This document shows, piece by piece, positions 1-13,240 of a stretch of 64,000 nt of DNA. The stretch comes from Ulva prolifera (lineage: Eukaryota; Chlorophyta; Ulvophyceae; Ulvales; Ulvaceae), in assembly GCA_023078555.1 (NCBI GenBank), contig CM041199.1, positions 9,615,315 to 9,679,314 of the forward strand, in the 5' to 3' direction. The notes under the pieces were generated by a model. The model was not told the origin of the DNA. It searched no databases and was given only the letters and a program-made list of their open reading frames with translations. Within the stretch, counting starts at the first letter, position 1. Each line of letters begins with the position of its first letter. The position numbers were made by a program, and so were the translations under genes.

Positions 1-248
1 GCCCTAGCAATCTCGCCCTAGCAATCTCGCCCTAGCAATCTCGCCCTAGCAATCTCGCCCTAGCAATCTCGCCCTAGCAATCTCGCCCTAGCAATCTCGA
101 CCTAGCAATCTCGCCCTAGCAATCTCGCCCTAGCAACCTCGCCCTACACCCTTAAATCTCTCCCGTCAGGCTGGCACTCCATGTTGAATGCTTAACATGC
201 AATCTCGACCTAGCCATCTCGCCCTAGAAATCTCGCCCTAGCAATCAC

Positions 249-314
249 GCCCTACACCTTTAAATCTCTCCCGTCAGGCTGGCACTCCATGTTGAATGCT
301 TAACATGCAATCTC
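249..314 (+). repeat. Example of the 66-bp unit, T form
   Basis: This is a clear copy of the long unit. It begins GCCCTA and ends GCAATCTC like a 14-mer, with 52 extra bases from CACCTTTAAATC to GCTTAACAT between. The T form carries CCCGTCAGGCTGGCACTCC and later GCTTAACATG. Inside are an inverted repeat, CATGTT and AACATG eight bases apart, and a stretch AATCTCTCCC that resembles the 14-mer's AATCTCGCCC. Single-base variants in other copies (GATGGC, GCGAGC, CCGCCAGG, CCGTGAGG, CCGCCGGG) mark subfamilies that recur within the larger duplicated blocks. Confidence 0.93.
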
Positions 315-740
315 GACCTAGCAATCTCGACCTAGCCATCTCGCCCTAGCAATCTCGCCCTAGCAATCACGCCCTACACCTTTAAATCTCTCCCGTCAGG
401 CTGGCACTCCATGTTGAATGCTTAACATGCAATCTCGCCCTAGAAATCTCGACCTAGCAATCTCGCCCTAGCAATCTCGACCTAGCCATCTCGCCCTAGC
501 AATCTCGCCCTAGCAATCTCGCCCTAGCAATCTCGCCCTAGCAATCTCGCCCTACACCTTGAAATCTCTCCCGTCAGGCTGGCACTCCATGTTGAATGCT
601 TAACATGCAATCTCGCCCTAGCAATCTCGCCCTAGCAATCTCGACCTAGCAATCTCGCCCTAGCAATCTCGCCCTAGCAATCTCGCCCTAGCAATCTCGA
701 CCTAGCAATCTCGCCCTAGCAATCTCGCCCTAGCAACCTC

Positions 741-806
741 GCCCTACACCTTTAAATCTCTCCCGACAAGTTGGCACTCCATGTTGAATGCCTAACATGC
801 AATCTC
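741..806 (+). repeat. Example of the 66-bp unit, A form
   Basis: The A form differs from the T form at several linked positions: CCCGACAAGTTGGC replaces CCCGTCAGGCTGGC, and GCCTAACATG usually replaces GCTTAACATG. In the copies inspected at about 741, 2,340, 3,745 and 4,890, it is followed by 14-mers whose second base spells C C A C C C A C C C before the next long unit, giving a 192-bp step. Recombinant forms (GACAAGTT with GCTTAAC) appear later, for example near 22,606 and from 41.2 kb on, so exchange between forms has occurred. Confidence 0.9.
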
Positions 807-3189
807 GCCCTAGCAATCTCGCCCTAGCAATCTCGACCTAGCAATCTCGCCCTAGCAATCTCGCCCTAGCAATCTCGCCCTAGCAATCTCGACCTAGCAA
901 TCTCGCCCTTGCAATCTCGCCCTAGCAACCTCGCCCCACACCTTTAAATCTCTCCCGTCAGGCTGGCACTCCATGTTGAATGCTTAACATGCAATCTCGC
1001 CCTAGCAATCTCGCCCTAGCAATCTCGCCCTAGCAATCTCGCCCTAGCAACCTCGCCCTACACCTTTAAATCTCTCCCGACAAGTTGGCACTCCATGTTG
1101 AATGCTGAACATGCAATCTCGCCCTAGCAATCTCGCCCTAGCAATCTCGACCTAGCAATCTCGCCCTAGCAATCTCGTCCTACACCTTTAAATCTCTCCC
1201 GACAAGTTGGCACTCCATGTTGAATGCCTAACATGCAATCTCGCCCTAGAAATCTCGCCCTAGCAATCTCGACCTAGCAATCTCGCCCTAGCAATCTCGC
1301 CCTAGCAATCTCGACCTAGCAATCTCGCCCTAGCAATCTCGCCCTAGCAACCTCGCCCTACACCTTTAAATCTCTCCCGTCAGGCTGGCACTCCATGTTG
1401 AATGCTTAACATGCAATCTCGTCCTAGCAATCTCGACCTAGCCATTTCGCCCTAGCAATCTCGCCCTAGCAATCTCGCCCTAGCAATCTCGCCCTAGCAA
1501 TCTCGACCTAGCAATCTCGCCCTAGCAATCTCGCCCTAGCAATCTCGCCCTAGCAATCTCGACCTAGCAATCTCGCCCTAGCAATCTCGCCCTAGCAACC
1601 TCGACCTAGCCATCTCGCCCTACACCTTTAAATCTCTCCCGTCAGGCTGGCACTCCATGTTGAATGCTTAACATGCAATCTCGCCCTAGCAATCTCGCCC
1701 TAGCAATCTCGACCTAGCCATTTCGCCCTAGCAATCTCGCCCAAGCAATCTCGCCCTAGCAATCTCGCCTTAGCAATCTCGACCTAGCAATCTCGCCCTA
1801 GCAATCTCGCCCTAGCAATCACGCCCTACACCTTTAAATTTCTCCCGACAAGTTGGCACCTTATGTTGAATGCTTAACATGCAATCTCGACATAGCAATC
1901 TCGACCTAGCCATCTCGCCCTAGCAATCTCGCCCTAGCAATCACGCCCTACACCTTTAAATCTCTCCCGACAAGTTGGCACTCCATGTTGAATGCCTAAC
2001 ATGCAATCTCGACCTAGCAATCTCGACCTAGCCATCTCGCCCTACACCTTTAAATCTCTCCCGTCAAGCTGGCACTCCATGTTGAATGCTTAACATGCAA
2101 TCTCGTCCTAGCAATCTCGCCCTAGCCATCTCGACCTAGCAATCTCGCCCTAGCAATCTCGTCCTACACCTTTAAATCTCTCCCGTCAGGCTGGCACTCC
2201 ATGTTGAATGCTTAACATGCAATCTCGACCTAGCAATCTCGCCCTATCAATCTCGCCCTAGCAATCTCGCCCTAGCAATCTCGCCCTAGCAATCTCGCCC
2301 TAGCAATCTCGCCCTAGCAATCTCGCCCTAGCAACCTCGCCCTACACCTTTAAATCTCTCCCGACAAGTTGGCACTCCATGTTGAATGCCTAACATGCAA
2401 TCTCGCCCTAGCAATCTCGCCCTAGCAATCTCGACCTAGCAATCTCGCCCTAGCAATCTCGCCCTAGCAATCTCGCCCTAGCAATCTCGACCTAGCAATC
2501 TCGCCCTAGCAATCTCGCCCTAGCAACCTCGCCCTACACCCTTAAATCTCTCCCGTCAGGCTGGCACTCCATGTTGAATGCTTAACATGCAATCTCGACC
2601 TAGCCATCTCGCCCTAGAAATCTCGCCCTAGCAATCACGCCCTACACCTTTAAATCTCTCCCGTCAGGCTGGCACTCCATGTTGAATGCTTAACATGCAA
2701 TCTCGACCTAGCAATCTCGACCTAGCCATCTCGCCCTAGCAATCTCGCCCTAGCAATCACGCCCTACACCTTTAAATCTCTCCCGTCAGGCTGGCACTCC
2801 ATGTTGAATGCTTAACATGCAATCTCGACCTAGCCATTTCGCCCTAGCAATCTCGCCCTAGCAATCTCGCCCTAGCAATCTCGCCCTAGCAATCTCGACC
2901 TAGCAATCTCGCCCTAGCAATCTCGCCCTAGCAATCTCGCCCTAGCAATCTCGCCCGAGCAATCTCGACCTAGCAATCTCGCCGTAGCAATCTCGCCCAA
3001 GCAACCTCGTCCTACACCTTTAAATCTCTCCCGTCAGGCTGGCACTCCATGTTGAATGCTTAACATGCAATCTCGACCTAGCAATCTCGACCAAGCCATC
3101 TCGACCTAGCAATCTCGCCCTAGCAATCTCGTCCTACACCTTTAAATCTCTCCCGTCAGGCTGGCACTCCATGTTGAATGCTTAACATG

Positions 3190-4970
3190 CAATCTCGACC
3201 TAGCAATCTCGCCCTAGCAATCTCGCCCTAGCAATCTCGACCTAGCAATCTCGCCCTAGCAATCTCGCCCTAGCAACCTCGCCCTACACCTTTAAATCTC
3301 TCCCGTCAGGCTGGCACTCCATGTTGAATGCTTAACATGCAATCTCGACCTAGCAATCTCGCCCTAGCAACCTCGCCCTACACCTTTAAATCTCTCCCGA
3401 CAAGTTGGCACTCCATGTTGAATGCCTAACATGCAATCTCGCCCTAGCAATCTCGCCCTAGCAATCTCGACCTAGCAATCTCGCCCTAGCAATCTCGTCC
3501 TACACCTTTAAATCTCTCCCGTCAGGCTGGCACTCCATGTTGAATGCTTAACATGCAATCTCGACCTAGCAATCTCGCCCTAGCAATCTCGCCCTAGCAA
3601 TCTCGACCTAGCAATCTCGCCCTAGCAATCTCGCCCTAGCAACCTCGCCCTACACCTTTAAATCTCTCCCGTCAGGCTGGCACTCCATGTTGAATGCTTA
3701 ACATGCAATCTCGACCTAGCAATCTCGCCCTAGCAACCTCGCCCTACACCTTTAAATCTCTCCCGACAAGTTGGCACTCCATGTTGAATGCCTAACATGC
3801 AATCTCGCCCTAGCAATCTCGCCCTAGCAATCTCGACCTAGCAATCTCGCCCTAGCAATCTCGCCCTAGCAATCTCGCCCTAGCAATCTCGACCTAGCAA
3901 TCTCGCCCTAGCAATCTCGCCCTAGCAACCTCGCCCTACACCCTTAAATCTCTCCCGTCAGGCTGGCACTCCATGTTGAATGCTTAACATGCAATCTCGA
4001 CCTAGCCATCTCGCCCTAGAAATCTCGCCCTAGCAATCACGCCCTACACCTTTAAATCTCTCCCGTCAGGCTGGCACTCCATGTTGAATGCTTAACATGC
4101 AATCTCGACCTAGCAATCTCGACCTAGCCATCTCGCCCTAGCAATCTCGCCCTAGCAATCACGCCCTACACCTTTAAATCTCTCCCGTCAGGCTGGCACT
4201 CCATGTTGAATGCTTAACATGCAATCTCGACCTAGCAATCTCGACCAAGCCATCTCGACCTAGCAATCTCGCCCTAGCAATCTCGTCCTACACCTTTAAA
4301 TCTCTCCCGTCAGGCTGGCACTCCATGTTGAATGCTTAACATGCAATCTCGACCTAGCAATCTCGCCCTAGCAATCTCGCCCTAGCAATCTCGACCTAGC
4401 AATCTCGCCCTAGCAATCTCGCCCTAGCAACCTCGCCCTACACCTTTAAATCTCTCCCGTCAGGCTGGCACTCCATGTTGAATGCTTAACATGCAATCTC
4501 GACCTAGCAATCTCGCCCTAGCAACCTCGCCCTACACCTTTAAATCTCTCCCGACAAGTTGGCACTCCATGTTGAATGCCTAACATGCAATCTCGCCCTA
4601 GCAATCTCGCCCTAGCAATCTCGACCTAGCAATCTCGCCCTAGCAATCTCGTCCTACACCTTTAAATCTCTCCCGTCAGGCTGGCACTCCATGTTGAATG
4701 CTTAACATGCAATCTCGACCTAGCAATCTCGCCCTAGCAATCTCGCCCTAGCAATCTCGACCTAGCAATCTCGCCCTAGCAATCTCGCCCTAGCAACCTC
4801 GCCCTACACCTTTAAATCTCTCCCGTCAGGCTGGCACTCCATGTTGAATGCTTAACATGCAATCTCGACCTAGCAATCTCGCCCTAGCAACCTCGCCCTA
4901 CACCTTTAAATCTCTCCCGACAAGTTGGCACTCCATGTTGAATGCCTAACATGCAATCTCGCCCTAGCAA
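3190..4970. repeat. Nested 366-bp and 1,154-bp duplications in satellite A
   Basis: The string GCCCTAGCAACCTC, directly before an A-form 66-bp unit, recurs at 3,361 and 3,727 (366 bp apart) and again at 4,515 and 4,881 (366 bp apart). The two pairs are 1,154 bp apart. The rare GACCAAGCCATCTCGACC marker, at about 3,089 and 4,243, repeats with the same 1,154-bp offset. A 366-bp tandem duplication therefore came first, and the pair was then copied as part of a 1,154-bp block. Confidence 0.8.
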
Positions 4971-6659
4971 TCTCGCCCTAGCAATCTCGACCTAGCAATC
5001 TCGCCCTAGCAATCTCGCCCTAGCAATCTCGCCCTAGCAATCTCGACCTAGCAATCTCGCCCTAGCAATCTCGCCCTAGCAACCTCGCCCTACACCCTTA
5101 AATCTCTCCCGTCAGGCTGGCACTCCATGTTGAATGCTTAACATGCAATCTCGACCTAGCCATCTCGCCCTAGAAATCTCGCCCTAGCAATCACGCCCTA
5201 CACCTTTAAATCTCTCCCGTCAGGCTGGCACTCCATGTTGAATGCTTAACATGCAATCTCGACCTAGCAATCTCGACCTAGCCATCTCGCCCTAGCAATC
5301 TCGCCCTAGCAATCACGCCCTACACCTTTAAATCTCTCCCGTCAGGCTGGCACTCCATGTTGAATGCTTAACATGCAATCTCGCCCTAGAAATCTCGACC
5401 TAGCAATCTCGCCCTAGCAATCTCGACCTAGCCATCTCGCCCTAGCAATCTCGCCCTAGCAATCTCGCCCTAGCAATCTCGCCCTAGCAATCTCGCCCTA
5501 GCAATCTCGCCCTAGCAATCTCGCCCTAGCAACCTCGCCCTACACCTTTAAATCTCTCCCGACAAGTTGGCACTCCATGTTGAATGCCTAACATGCAATC
5601 TCGCCCTAGCAATCTCGCCCTAGCAATCTCGACCTAGCAATCTCGCCCTAGCAATCTCGCCCTAGCAATCTCGCCCTAGCAATCTCGACCTAGCAATCTC
5701 GCCCTAGCAATCTCGCCCTAGCAACCTCGCCCTACACCCTTAAATCTCTCCCGTCAGGCTGGCACTCCATGTTGAATGCTTAACATGCAATCTCGACCTA
5801 GCCATCTCGCCCTAGAAATCTCGCCCTAGCAATCACGCCCTACACCTTTAAATCTCTCCCGTCAGGCTGGCACTCCATGTTGAATGCTTAACATGCAATC
5901 TCGACCTAGCAATCTCGACCTAGCCATCTCGCCCTAGCAATCTCGCCCTAGCAATCACGCCCTACACCTTTAAATCTCTCCCGTCAGGCTGGCACTCCAT
6001 GTTGAATGCTTAACATGCAATCTCGCCCTAGAAATCTCGACCTAGCAATCTCGCCCTAGCAATCTCGACCTAGCCATCTCGCCCTAGCAATCTCGCCCTA
6101 GCAATCTCGCCCTAGCAATCTCGCCCTAGCAATCTCGCCCTAGCAATCTCGCCCTAGCAATCTCGCCCTAGCAATCTCGACCTAGCAATCTCGCCCTAGC
6201 AATCTCGCCCTAGCAACCTCGCCCTACACCCTTAAATCTCTCCCGTCAGGCTGGCACTCCATGTTGAATGCTTAACATGCAATCTCGACCTAGCCATCTC
6301 GCCCTAGAAATCTCGCCCTAGCAATCACGCCCTACACCTTTAAATCTCTCCCGTCAGGCTGGCACTCCATGTTGAATGCTTAACATGCAATCTCGACCTA
6401 GCAATCTCGACCTAGCCATCTCGCCCTAGCAATCTCGCCCTAGCAATCACGCCCTACACCTTTAAATCTCTCCCGTCAGGCTGGCACTCCATGTTGAATG
6501 CTTAACATGCAATCTCGCCCTAGAAATCTCGACCTAGCAATCTCGCCCTAGCAATCTCGACCTAGCCATCTCGCCCTAGCAATCTCGCCCTAGCAATCTC
6601 GCCCTAGCAATCTCGCCCTAGCAATCTCGCCCTACACCTTGAAATCTCTCCCGTCAGGC

Positions 6660-9600
6660 TGGCACTCCATGTTGAATGCTTAACATGCAATCTCGCCCTA
6701 GCAATCTCGCCCTAGCAATCTCGACCTAGCAATCTCGCCCTAGCAATCTCGACCTAGCAATCTCGCCCTAGCAATCTCGCCCTAGCAACCTCGCCCTACA
6801 CCTTTAAATCTCTCCCGTCAGGCTGGCACTCCATGTTGAATGCTTAACATGCAATCTCGACCTAGCAATCTCGACCAAGCCATCTCGCCCTAGCAATCTC
6901 GCCCTAGCAATCTCGCCCTAGCAATCTCGACCTACACCTTTAAATCTCTCCCGTCAGGCTGGCACTCCATGTTGAATGCTTAACATTCAATCTCGCCCTA
7001 GCAATCTCGCCCTATCAATCTCGACCTAGCAATCTCGCCCTAGCAATCTCGCCCTAGCAATCTCGCCCTACACCTTTAAATCTCTCCCGACAAGTTGGCA
7101 CTCCATGTTGAATGCCTAACATGCAATCTCGCCCTAGCAATCTCGCCCTAGCAATCTCGACCTAGCCATCTCGCCCTAGCAATCTCGCCGTAGCAATCTC
7201 GCCCTAGCAATCTCGACCTAGCAATCTCGCCCTAGCAATCTCGCCCTAGCAACCTCGCCCTACACCCTTAAATCTCTCCCGTCAGGCTGGCACTCCATGT
7301 TGAATGCTTAACATGCAATCTCGCCCTAGCAATCTCGCCCTAGCAATCTCGACCTAGCAATCTCGCCCTAGCAATCTCGACCTAGCAATCTCGCCCTAGC
7401 AATCTCGCCCTAGCAACCTCGCCCTAGCAATCTCGACCTAGCAATCTCGCCCTAGCAATCTCGCCCTAGCAACCTCGCCCTACACCTTTAAATCTCTCCC
7501 GTCAGGCTGGCACTCCATGTTGAATGCTTAACATTCAATCTCGCCCTAGCAATCTCGCCCTAGCAATCTCGACCTAGCCATCTCGCCCTAGCAATCTCGC
7601 CCTAGCAATCTCGCCCTAGCAATCTCGCCCTAGCAATCTCGCCCTACACCTTTAAATCTCTCCCGACAAGTTGGCACTCCATGTTGAATGCCTAACATGC
7701 AATCTCGCCCTAGCAATCTCGCCCTAGCAATCTCGACCTAGCCATCTCGCCCTAGCAATCTCGCCCTAGCAATCTCGCCCTAGCAATCTCGACCTAGCAA
7801 TCTCGCCCTAGCAATCTCGCCCTAGCAACCTCGCCCTACACCCTTAAATCTCTCCCGTCAGGCTGGCACTCCATGTTGAATGCTTAACATGCAATCTCGC
7901 CCTAGCAATCTCGCCCTAGCAATCTCGACCTAGCAATCTCGCCCTAGCAATCTCGACCTAGCCATCTCGCCCTACACCTTTAAATCTCTCCCGTCAGGAT
8001 GGCACTCCATGTTGAATGCTTAACATGCAATCTCGACCTAGCAATCTCGACCAAGCCATCTCGCCCTAGCAATCTCGCTCTAGCAATCTCGTCCTACACC
8101 TTTAAATCTCTCCCGTCAGGATGGCACTCCATGTTGAATGCTTAACATGCAATCTCGACCTAGCAATCTCGACCTACACCTTTAAATCTCTCCCGTCAGG
8201 CTGGCACTCCATGTTGAATGCTTAACATGCAATCTCGACCTAGCAATCTCGACCAAGCCATCTCGCCCTAGCAATCTCGCTCTAGCAATCTCGTCCTAGC
8301 AATCTCGCCCTAGCAATCTCGCCCTACACCTTTAAATCTCTCCCGTCAGGCTGGCACTCCATGTTGAATGCTTAACATGCAATCTCGACCTAGCAATCTC
8401 GCCCTAGCAATCTCGCCCTAGCAATCTCGCCCTAGCAATCTCGCCCTACACCTTTAAATCTCTCCCGTCAGGCTGGCACTCCATGTTGAATGCTTAACAT
8501 GCAATCTCGACCTAGCAATCTCGACCTAGCAATCTCGCCCTAGCAATCACGCCCTACACCTTTAAATCTCTCCCGTCAGGCTGGCACTCCATGTTGAATG
8601 CTTAACATGCAATCTCGCCCTAGCAATCTCGCCCTAGCAATCTCGACCTAGCAATCTCGCCCGTGCAATCTCGCCCTAGCAATCTCGCCCTAGCAATCTC
8701 GCCCTAGCAATCTCGCCCTAGCAATCTCGACCTAGCAATCTCGCCCTAGCAATCTCGCCCTAGCAACCTCGCCCTACACCTTTAAATCTCTCCCGTCAGG
8801 CTGGCACTCCATGTTGAATGCTTAACATGCAATCTCGACCTAGCAATCTCGCCCTAGCAATCTCGACCTAGCAATCTCGCCCTAGCAACCTCGTCCTACA
8901 CCTTTAAATCTCTCCCGTCAGGCTGGCACTCCATGTTGAATGCTTAACATGCAATCTCGACCTAAAAATCTCGACCAAGCCATCTCGCCCTAGCAATCTC
9001 GCTCTAGCAATCTCGTCCTACACCTTTAAATCTCTCCCGACAAGTTGGCACTCCATGTTGAATGCCTAACATGCAATCTCGCCCTAGCAATCTCGCCCTA
9101 GCAATCTCGACCTAGCAATCTCGCCCTATCAATCTCGCCCTAGCAATCTCGCCCTAGCAATCTCGACCTAGCAATCTCGCCCTAGCAATCTCGCCCTAGC
9201 AACCTCGCCCTACACCTTTAAATCTCTCCCGTCAGGCTGGCACTCCATGTTGAATGCTTAACATGCAATCTCGTCCTAGCAATCTCGACCTAGCCATTTC
9301 GCCCTAGCAATCTCGCCCTAGCAATCTCGCCCTAGCAATCTCGACCTAGCAATCTCGCCCTAGCAATCTCGCCCTAGCAACCTCGCCCTACACCTTTAAA
9401 TCTCTCCCGTCAGGCTGGCACTCCATGTTGAATGCTTAACATGCAATCTCGACCTAGCAATCTCGCCCTAGCAATCTCGCCCTAGCAATCTCGACCTAGC
9501 AATCTCGCCCGTGCAATCTCGCCCTAGCAATCTCGCCCTAGCAATCTCGCCCTAGCAATCTCGCCCTAGCAATCTCGACCTAGCAATCTCGCCCTAGCAA

Positions 9601-12600
9601 TCTCGCCCTAGCAACCTCGCCCTACACCTTTAAATCTCTCCCGTCAGGCTGGCACTCCATGTTGAATGCTTAACATGCAATCTCGCCCTAGCAATCTCGC
9701 CCTAGCAACCTCGCCCTACACCTTTAAATCTCTCCCGTCAGGCTGGCACTCCATGTTGAATGCTTAACATGCAATCTCGCCCTAGCAATCTCGCCCTAGC
9801 AATCTCGACCTAGCAATATCGCCCTAGCAATCTCGCCCTAGCAACCTCGCCCTACACCTTTAAATCTCTCCCGTCGGGCTGGCACTCCATGTTGAATGCT
9901 TAACATGCAATCTCGACCTAGCAATCTCGCCCTAGCAATCTCGCCCTAGCAATCTCGACCTAGCAATCTCGCCCTAGCAATCTCGCCCTAGCAACCTCGC
10001 CCTACACCTTTAAATCTCTCCCGTCAGGCTGGCACTCCATGTTGAATGCTTAACATGCAATCTCGTCCTAGCAATCTCGACCTAGCCATTTCGCCCTAGC
10101 AATCTCGCCCTAGCAATCTCGCCCTAGCAATCTCGACCTAGCAATCTCGCCCTAGCAATCTCGCCCTAGCAACCTCGCCCTACACCTTTAAATCTCTCCC
10201 GTCAGGCTGGCACTCCATGTTGAATGCTTAACATGCAATCTCGCCCTAGCAATCTCGCCCTAGCAATCTCGACCTAGCAATCTCGCCCTAGCAATCTCGC
10301 CCTAGCAACCTCGCCCTACACCTTTAAATCTCTCCCGTCAGGCTGGCACTCCATGTTGAATGCTTAACATGCAATCTCGCCCTAGCAATCTCGCCCTAGC
10401 AATCTCGACCTAGCAATATCGCCCTAGCAATCTCGCCCTAGCAACCTCGCCCTACACCTTTAAATCTCTCCCGTCAGGCTGGCACTCCATGTTGAATGCT
10501 TAACATGCAATCTCGACCTAGCAATCTCGCCCTAGCAATCTCGCCCTAGCAATCTCGCCCTAGCAACCTCGCCCTACACCTTTAAATCTCTCCCGACAAG
10601 TTGGCACTCCATGTTGAATGCCTAACATGCAATCTCGCCCTAGCAATCTCGCCCTAGCAATCTCGACCTAGCCATCTCGCCCTAGCAATCTCGCCCTAGC
10701 AATCTCGCCCTAGCAATCTCGACCTAGCAATCTCGCCCTAGCAATCTCGCCCTAGCAACCTCGCCCTACACCTTTAAATCTCTCCCGTCAGGCTGGCACT
10801 CCATGTTGAATGCTTAACATGCAATCTCGACCTAGCAATCTCGCCCTAGCAATCTCGCCCTAGCAATCTCGCCCTAGCAACCTCGCCCTACACCTTTAAA
10901 TCTCTCCCGACAAGTTGGCACTCCATGTTGAATGCTTAACATGCAATCTCGCCCTAGCAATCTCGCCCTAGCAATCTCGACCTAGCAATCTCGCCCTAGC
11001 AATCTCGCCCTAGCAACCTCGCCCTACACCTTTAAATCTCTCCCGTCAGGCTGGCACTCCATGTTGAATGCTTAACATGCAATCTCGCCCTAGCAATCTC
11101 GCCCTAGCAATCTCGACCTAGCAATATCGCCCTAGCAATCTCGCCCTAGCAACCTCGCCCTACACCTTTAAATCTCTCCCGTCAGGCTGGCACTCCATGT
11201 TGAATGCTTAACATGCAATCTCGACCTAGCAATCTCGCCCTAGCAATCTCGCCCTAGCAATCTCGCCCTAGCAACCTCGCCCTACACCTTTAAATCTCTC
11301 CCGACAAGTTGGCACTCCATGTTGAATGCCTAACATGCAATCTCGCCCTAGCAATCTCGCCCTAGCAATCTCGACCTAGCCATCTCGCCCTAGCAATCTC
11401 GCCCTAGCAATCTCGCCCTAGCAATCTCGACCTAGCAATCTCGCCCTAGCAATCTCGCCCTAGCAACCTCGCCCTACACCTTTAAATCTCTCCCGTCAGG
11501 CTGGCACTCCATGTTGAATGCTTAACATGCAATCTCGACCTAGCAATCTCGCCCTAGCAATCTCGCCCTAGCAATCTCGCCCTAGCAACCTCGCCCTACA
11601 CCTTTAAATCTCTCCCGACAAGTTGGCACTCCATGTTGAATGCCTAACATGCAATCTCGCCCTAGCAATCTCGCCCTAGCAATCTCGACCTAGCAATCTC
11701 GCCCTAGCAATGTCGCCCTAGCAACTGCGCCCTACACCTTTAAATCTCTCCCGTCAGGCTGGCACTCCATGTTGAATGCTTAACATGCAATCTCGACCTA
11801 GCAATCTCGCCCTAGCAATCTCGCCCTAGCAATCTCGCCCTAGCAACCTCGCCCTACACCTTTAAATCTCTCCCGACAAGTTGGCACTCCATGTTGAATG
11901 CCTAACATGCAATCTCGCCCTAGCAATCTCGCCCTAGCAATCTCGACCTAGCCATCTCGCCCTACACCTTTAAATCTCTCCCGTCAGGCTGGCACTCCAT
12001 GTTGAATGCCTAACATGCAATCTCGCCCTAGCAATCTCGCCCTAGCAATCTCGACCTAGCAATCTCGACCTAGCAATCTCGCCGTAGCAATCTCGCCCTA
12101 GCAATCACGCCCTAGCAATCTCGCCCTAGCAATCTCGCTCTAGCAATCTCGTCCTACACCTTTAAATCTCTCCCGACAAGTTGGCACTCCATGTTGAATG
12201 CCTAACATGCAATCTCGCCCTAGCAATCTCGACCTAGCAATCTCGCCCTAGCAATCTCGCCCTAGCAATCTCGACCTACACCTTTAAATCTCTCCCGTCA
12301 GGCTGGCACTCCATGTTGAATGCTTAACATGCAATCTCGACCTAGCAATCTCGACCAAGCCATCTCGCCCTAGCAATCTCGCTCTAGCAATCTCGTCCTG
12401 CACCTTTAAATCTCTCCCGACAAGTTGGCACTCCATGTTGAATGCCTAACATGCAATCTCGCCCTAGCAATCTCGCCCTAGCAATCTCGACCTAGCAATC
12501 TCGCCCTAGCAATCTCGCCCTAGCAATCTCGCCCTAGCAATCTCGACCTAGCAATCTCGCCCTAGCAATCTCGCCCTAGCAATCTCGCCCTACACCTTTA

Positions 12601-13240
12601 AATCTCTCCCGTCAGGCGAGCACTCCATGTTGAATGCTTAACATGCAATCTCGCCCTAGCAATCTCGCCCTGGCCATCTCGCCCTAGCAATCTCGACCTA
12701 GCAATCACGCCCTACACCTTTAAATCTCTCCCGTCAGGCTGGCACTCCATGTTGAATGCTTAACATGCAATCTCGACCTAGCAATCTCGACCTAGCAATC
12801 TCGCCCTAGCAATCTCGCCCTAGCAATCTCGACCTAGCAATCACGCCCTACACCTTTAAATATCTCCCGTCAGGCTGGCACTCCATGTTGAATGCTTAAC
12901 ATGCAATCTCGACCTAGCAATCTCGACCTAGCCATCTCGCCCTAGCAATCTCGCCCTAGCAATCTCGCCCTAGCATTCTCGCCCTACACCTTTAAATCTC
13001 TCCCGTCAGGCTGGCACTCCATGTTGAATGCTTAACATGCAATCTCGCCCTAGCAATCTCGCCCTGGCCATCTCGCCCTAGCAATCTCGACCTAGCAATC
13101 ACGCCCTACACCTTTAAATCTCTCCCGTCAGGCTGGCACTCCATGTTGAATGCTTAACATGCAATCTCGACCTAGCAATCTCGCCCTAGCAATCTCGCCC
13201 TAGCAATCTCGCCCTAGCAATCTCGCCCTACACCTTTAAA
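6660..13240. repeat. Satellite A sub-region without a single dominant large period
   Basis: The same 14-bp and 66-bp units continue. A rare TAGCAATATCGCCC monomer appears at about 9,811, 10,411 and 11,119 (600 and 708 bp apart), showing local block copying. CCCGTGCAATC forms near 8,660 and 9,510 and GATGGC forms near 7,998 and 8,118 are further local markers. From about 12,613 the GCGAGC form of the 66-bp unit and CCCTGGCCATC monomers appear, leading into the next duplicated segment. No gene or foreign insertion is seen. Confidence 0.75.

Larger units (their letters stand above)
1..6660. repeat. Satellite A sub-region with a block repeated six times
   Basis: A distinctive 14-mer, GCCCTAGAAATCTC, followed by a 14-mer ending AATCAC, marks a block that returns at about 221, 2,611, 4,013, 5,167, 5,809 and 6,301 (spacings 2,390, 1,402, 1,154, 642 and 492 bp). 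At each site it sits just after a 66-bp unit reading CACCCTTAAATC. A second rare marker, CACCTTGAAATC, occurs near 555 and 6,635, 6,080 bp apart, so the two ends of this sub-region are related. The irregular spacing fits repeated unequal exchange rather than one regular higher-order unit. Confidence 0.8.

Noticed and set aside
249-314. The 66-bp unit as a small transposon or MITE inserted many times
   Set aside because: There are no target-site duplications or terminal inverted repeats, and every copy sits at the same point of the 14-mer with exact 66+14n spacing. It has spread as part of the tandem array.
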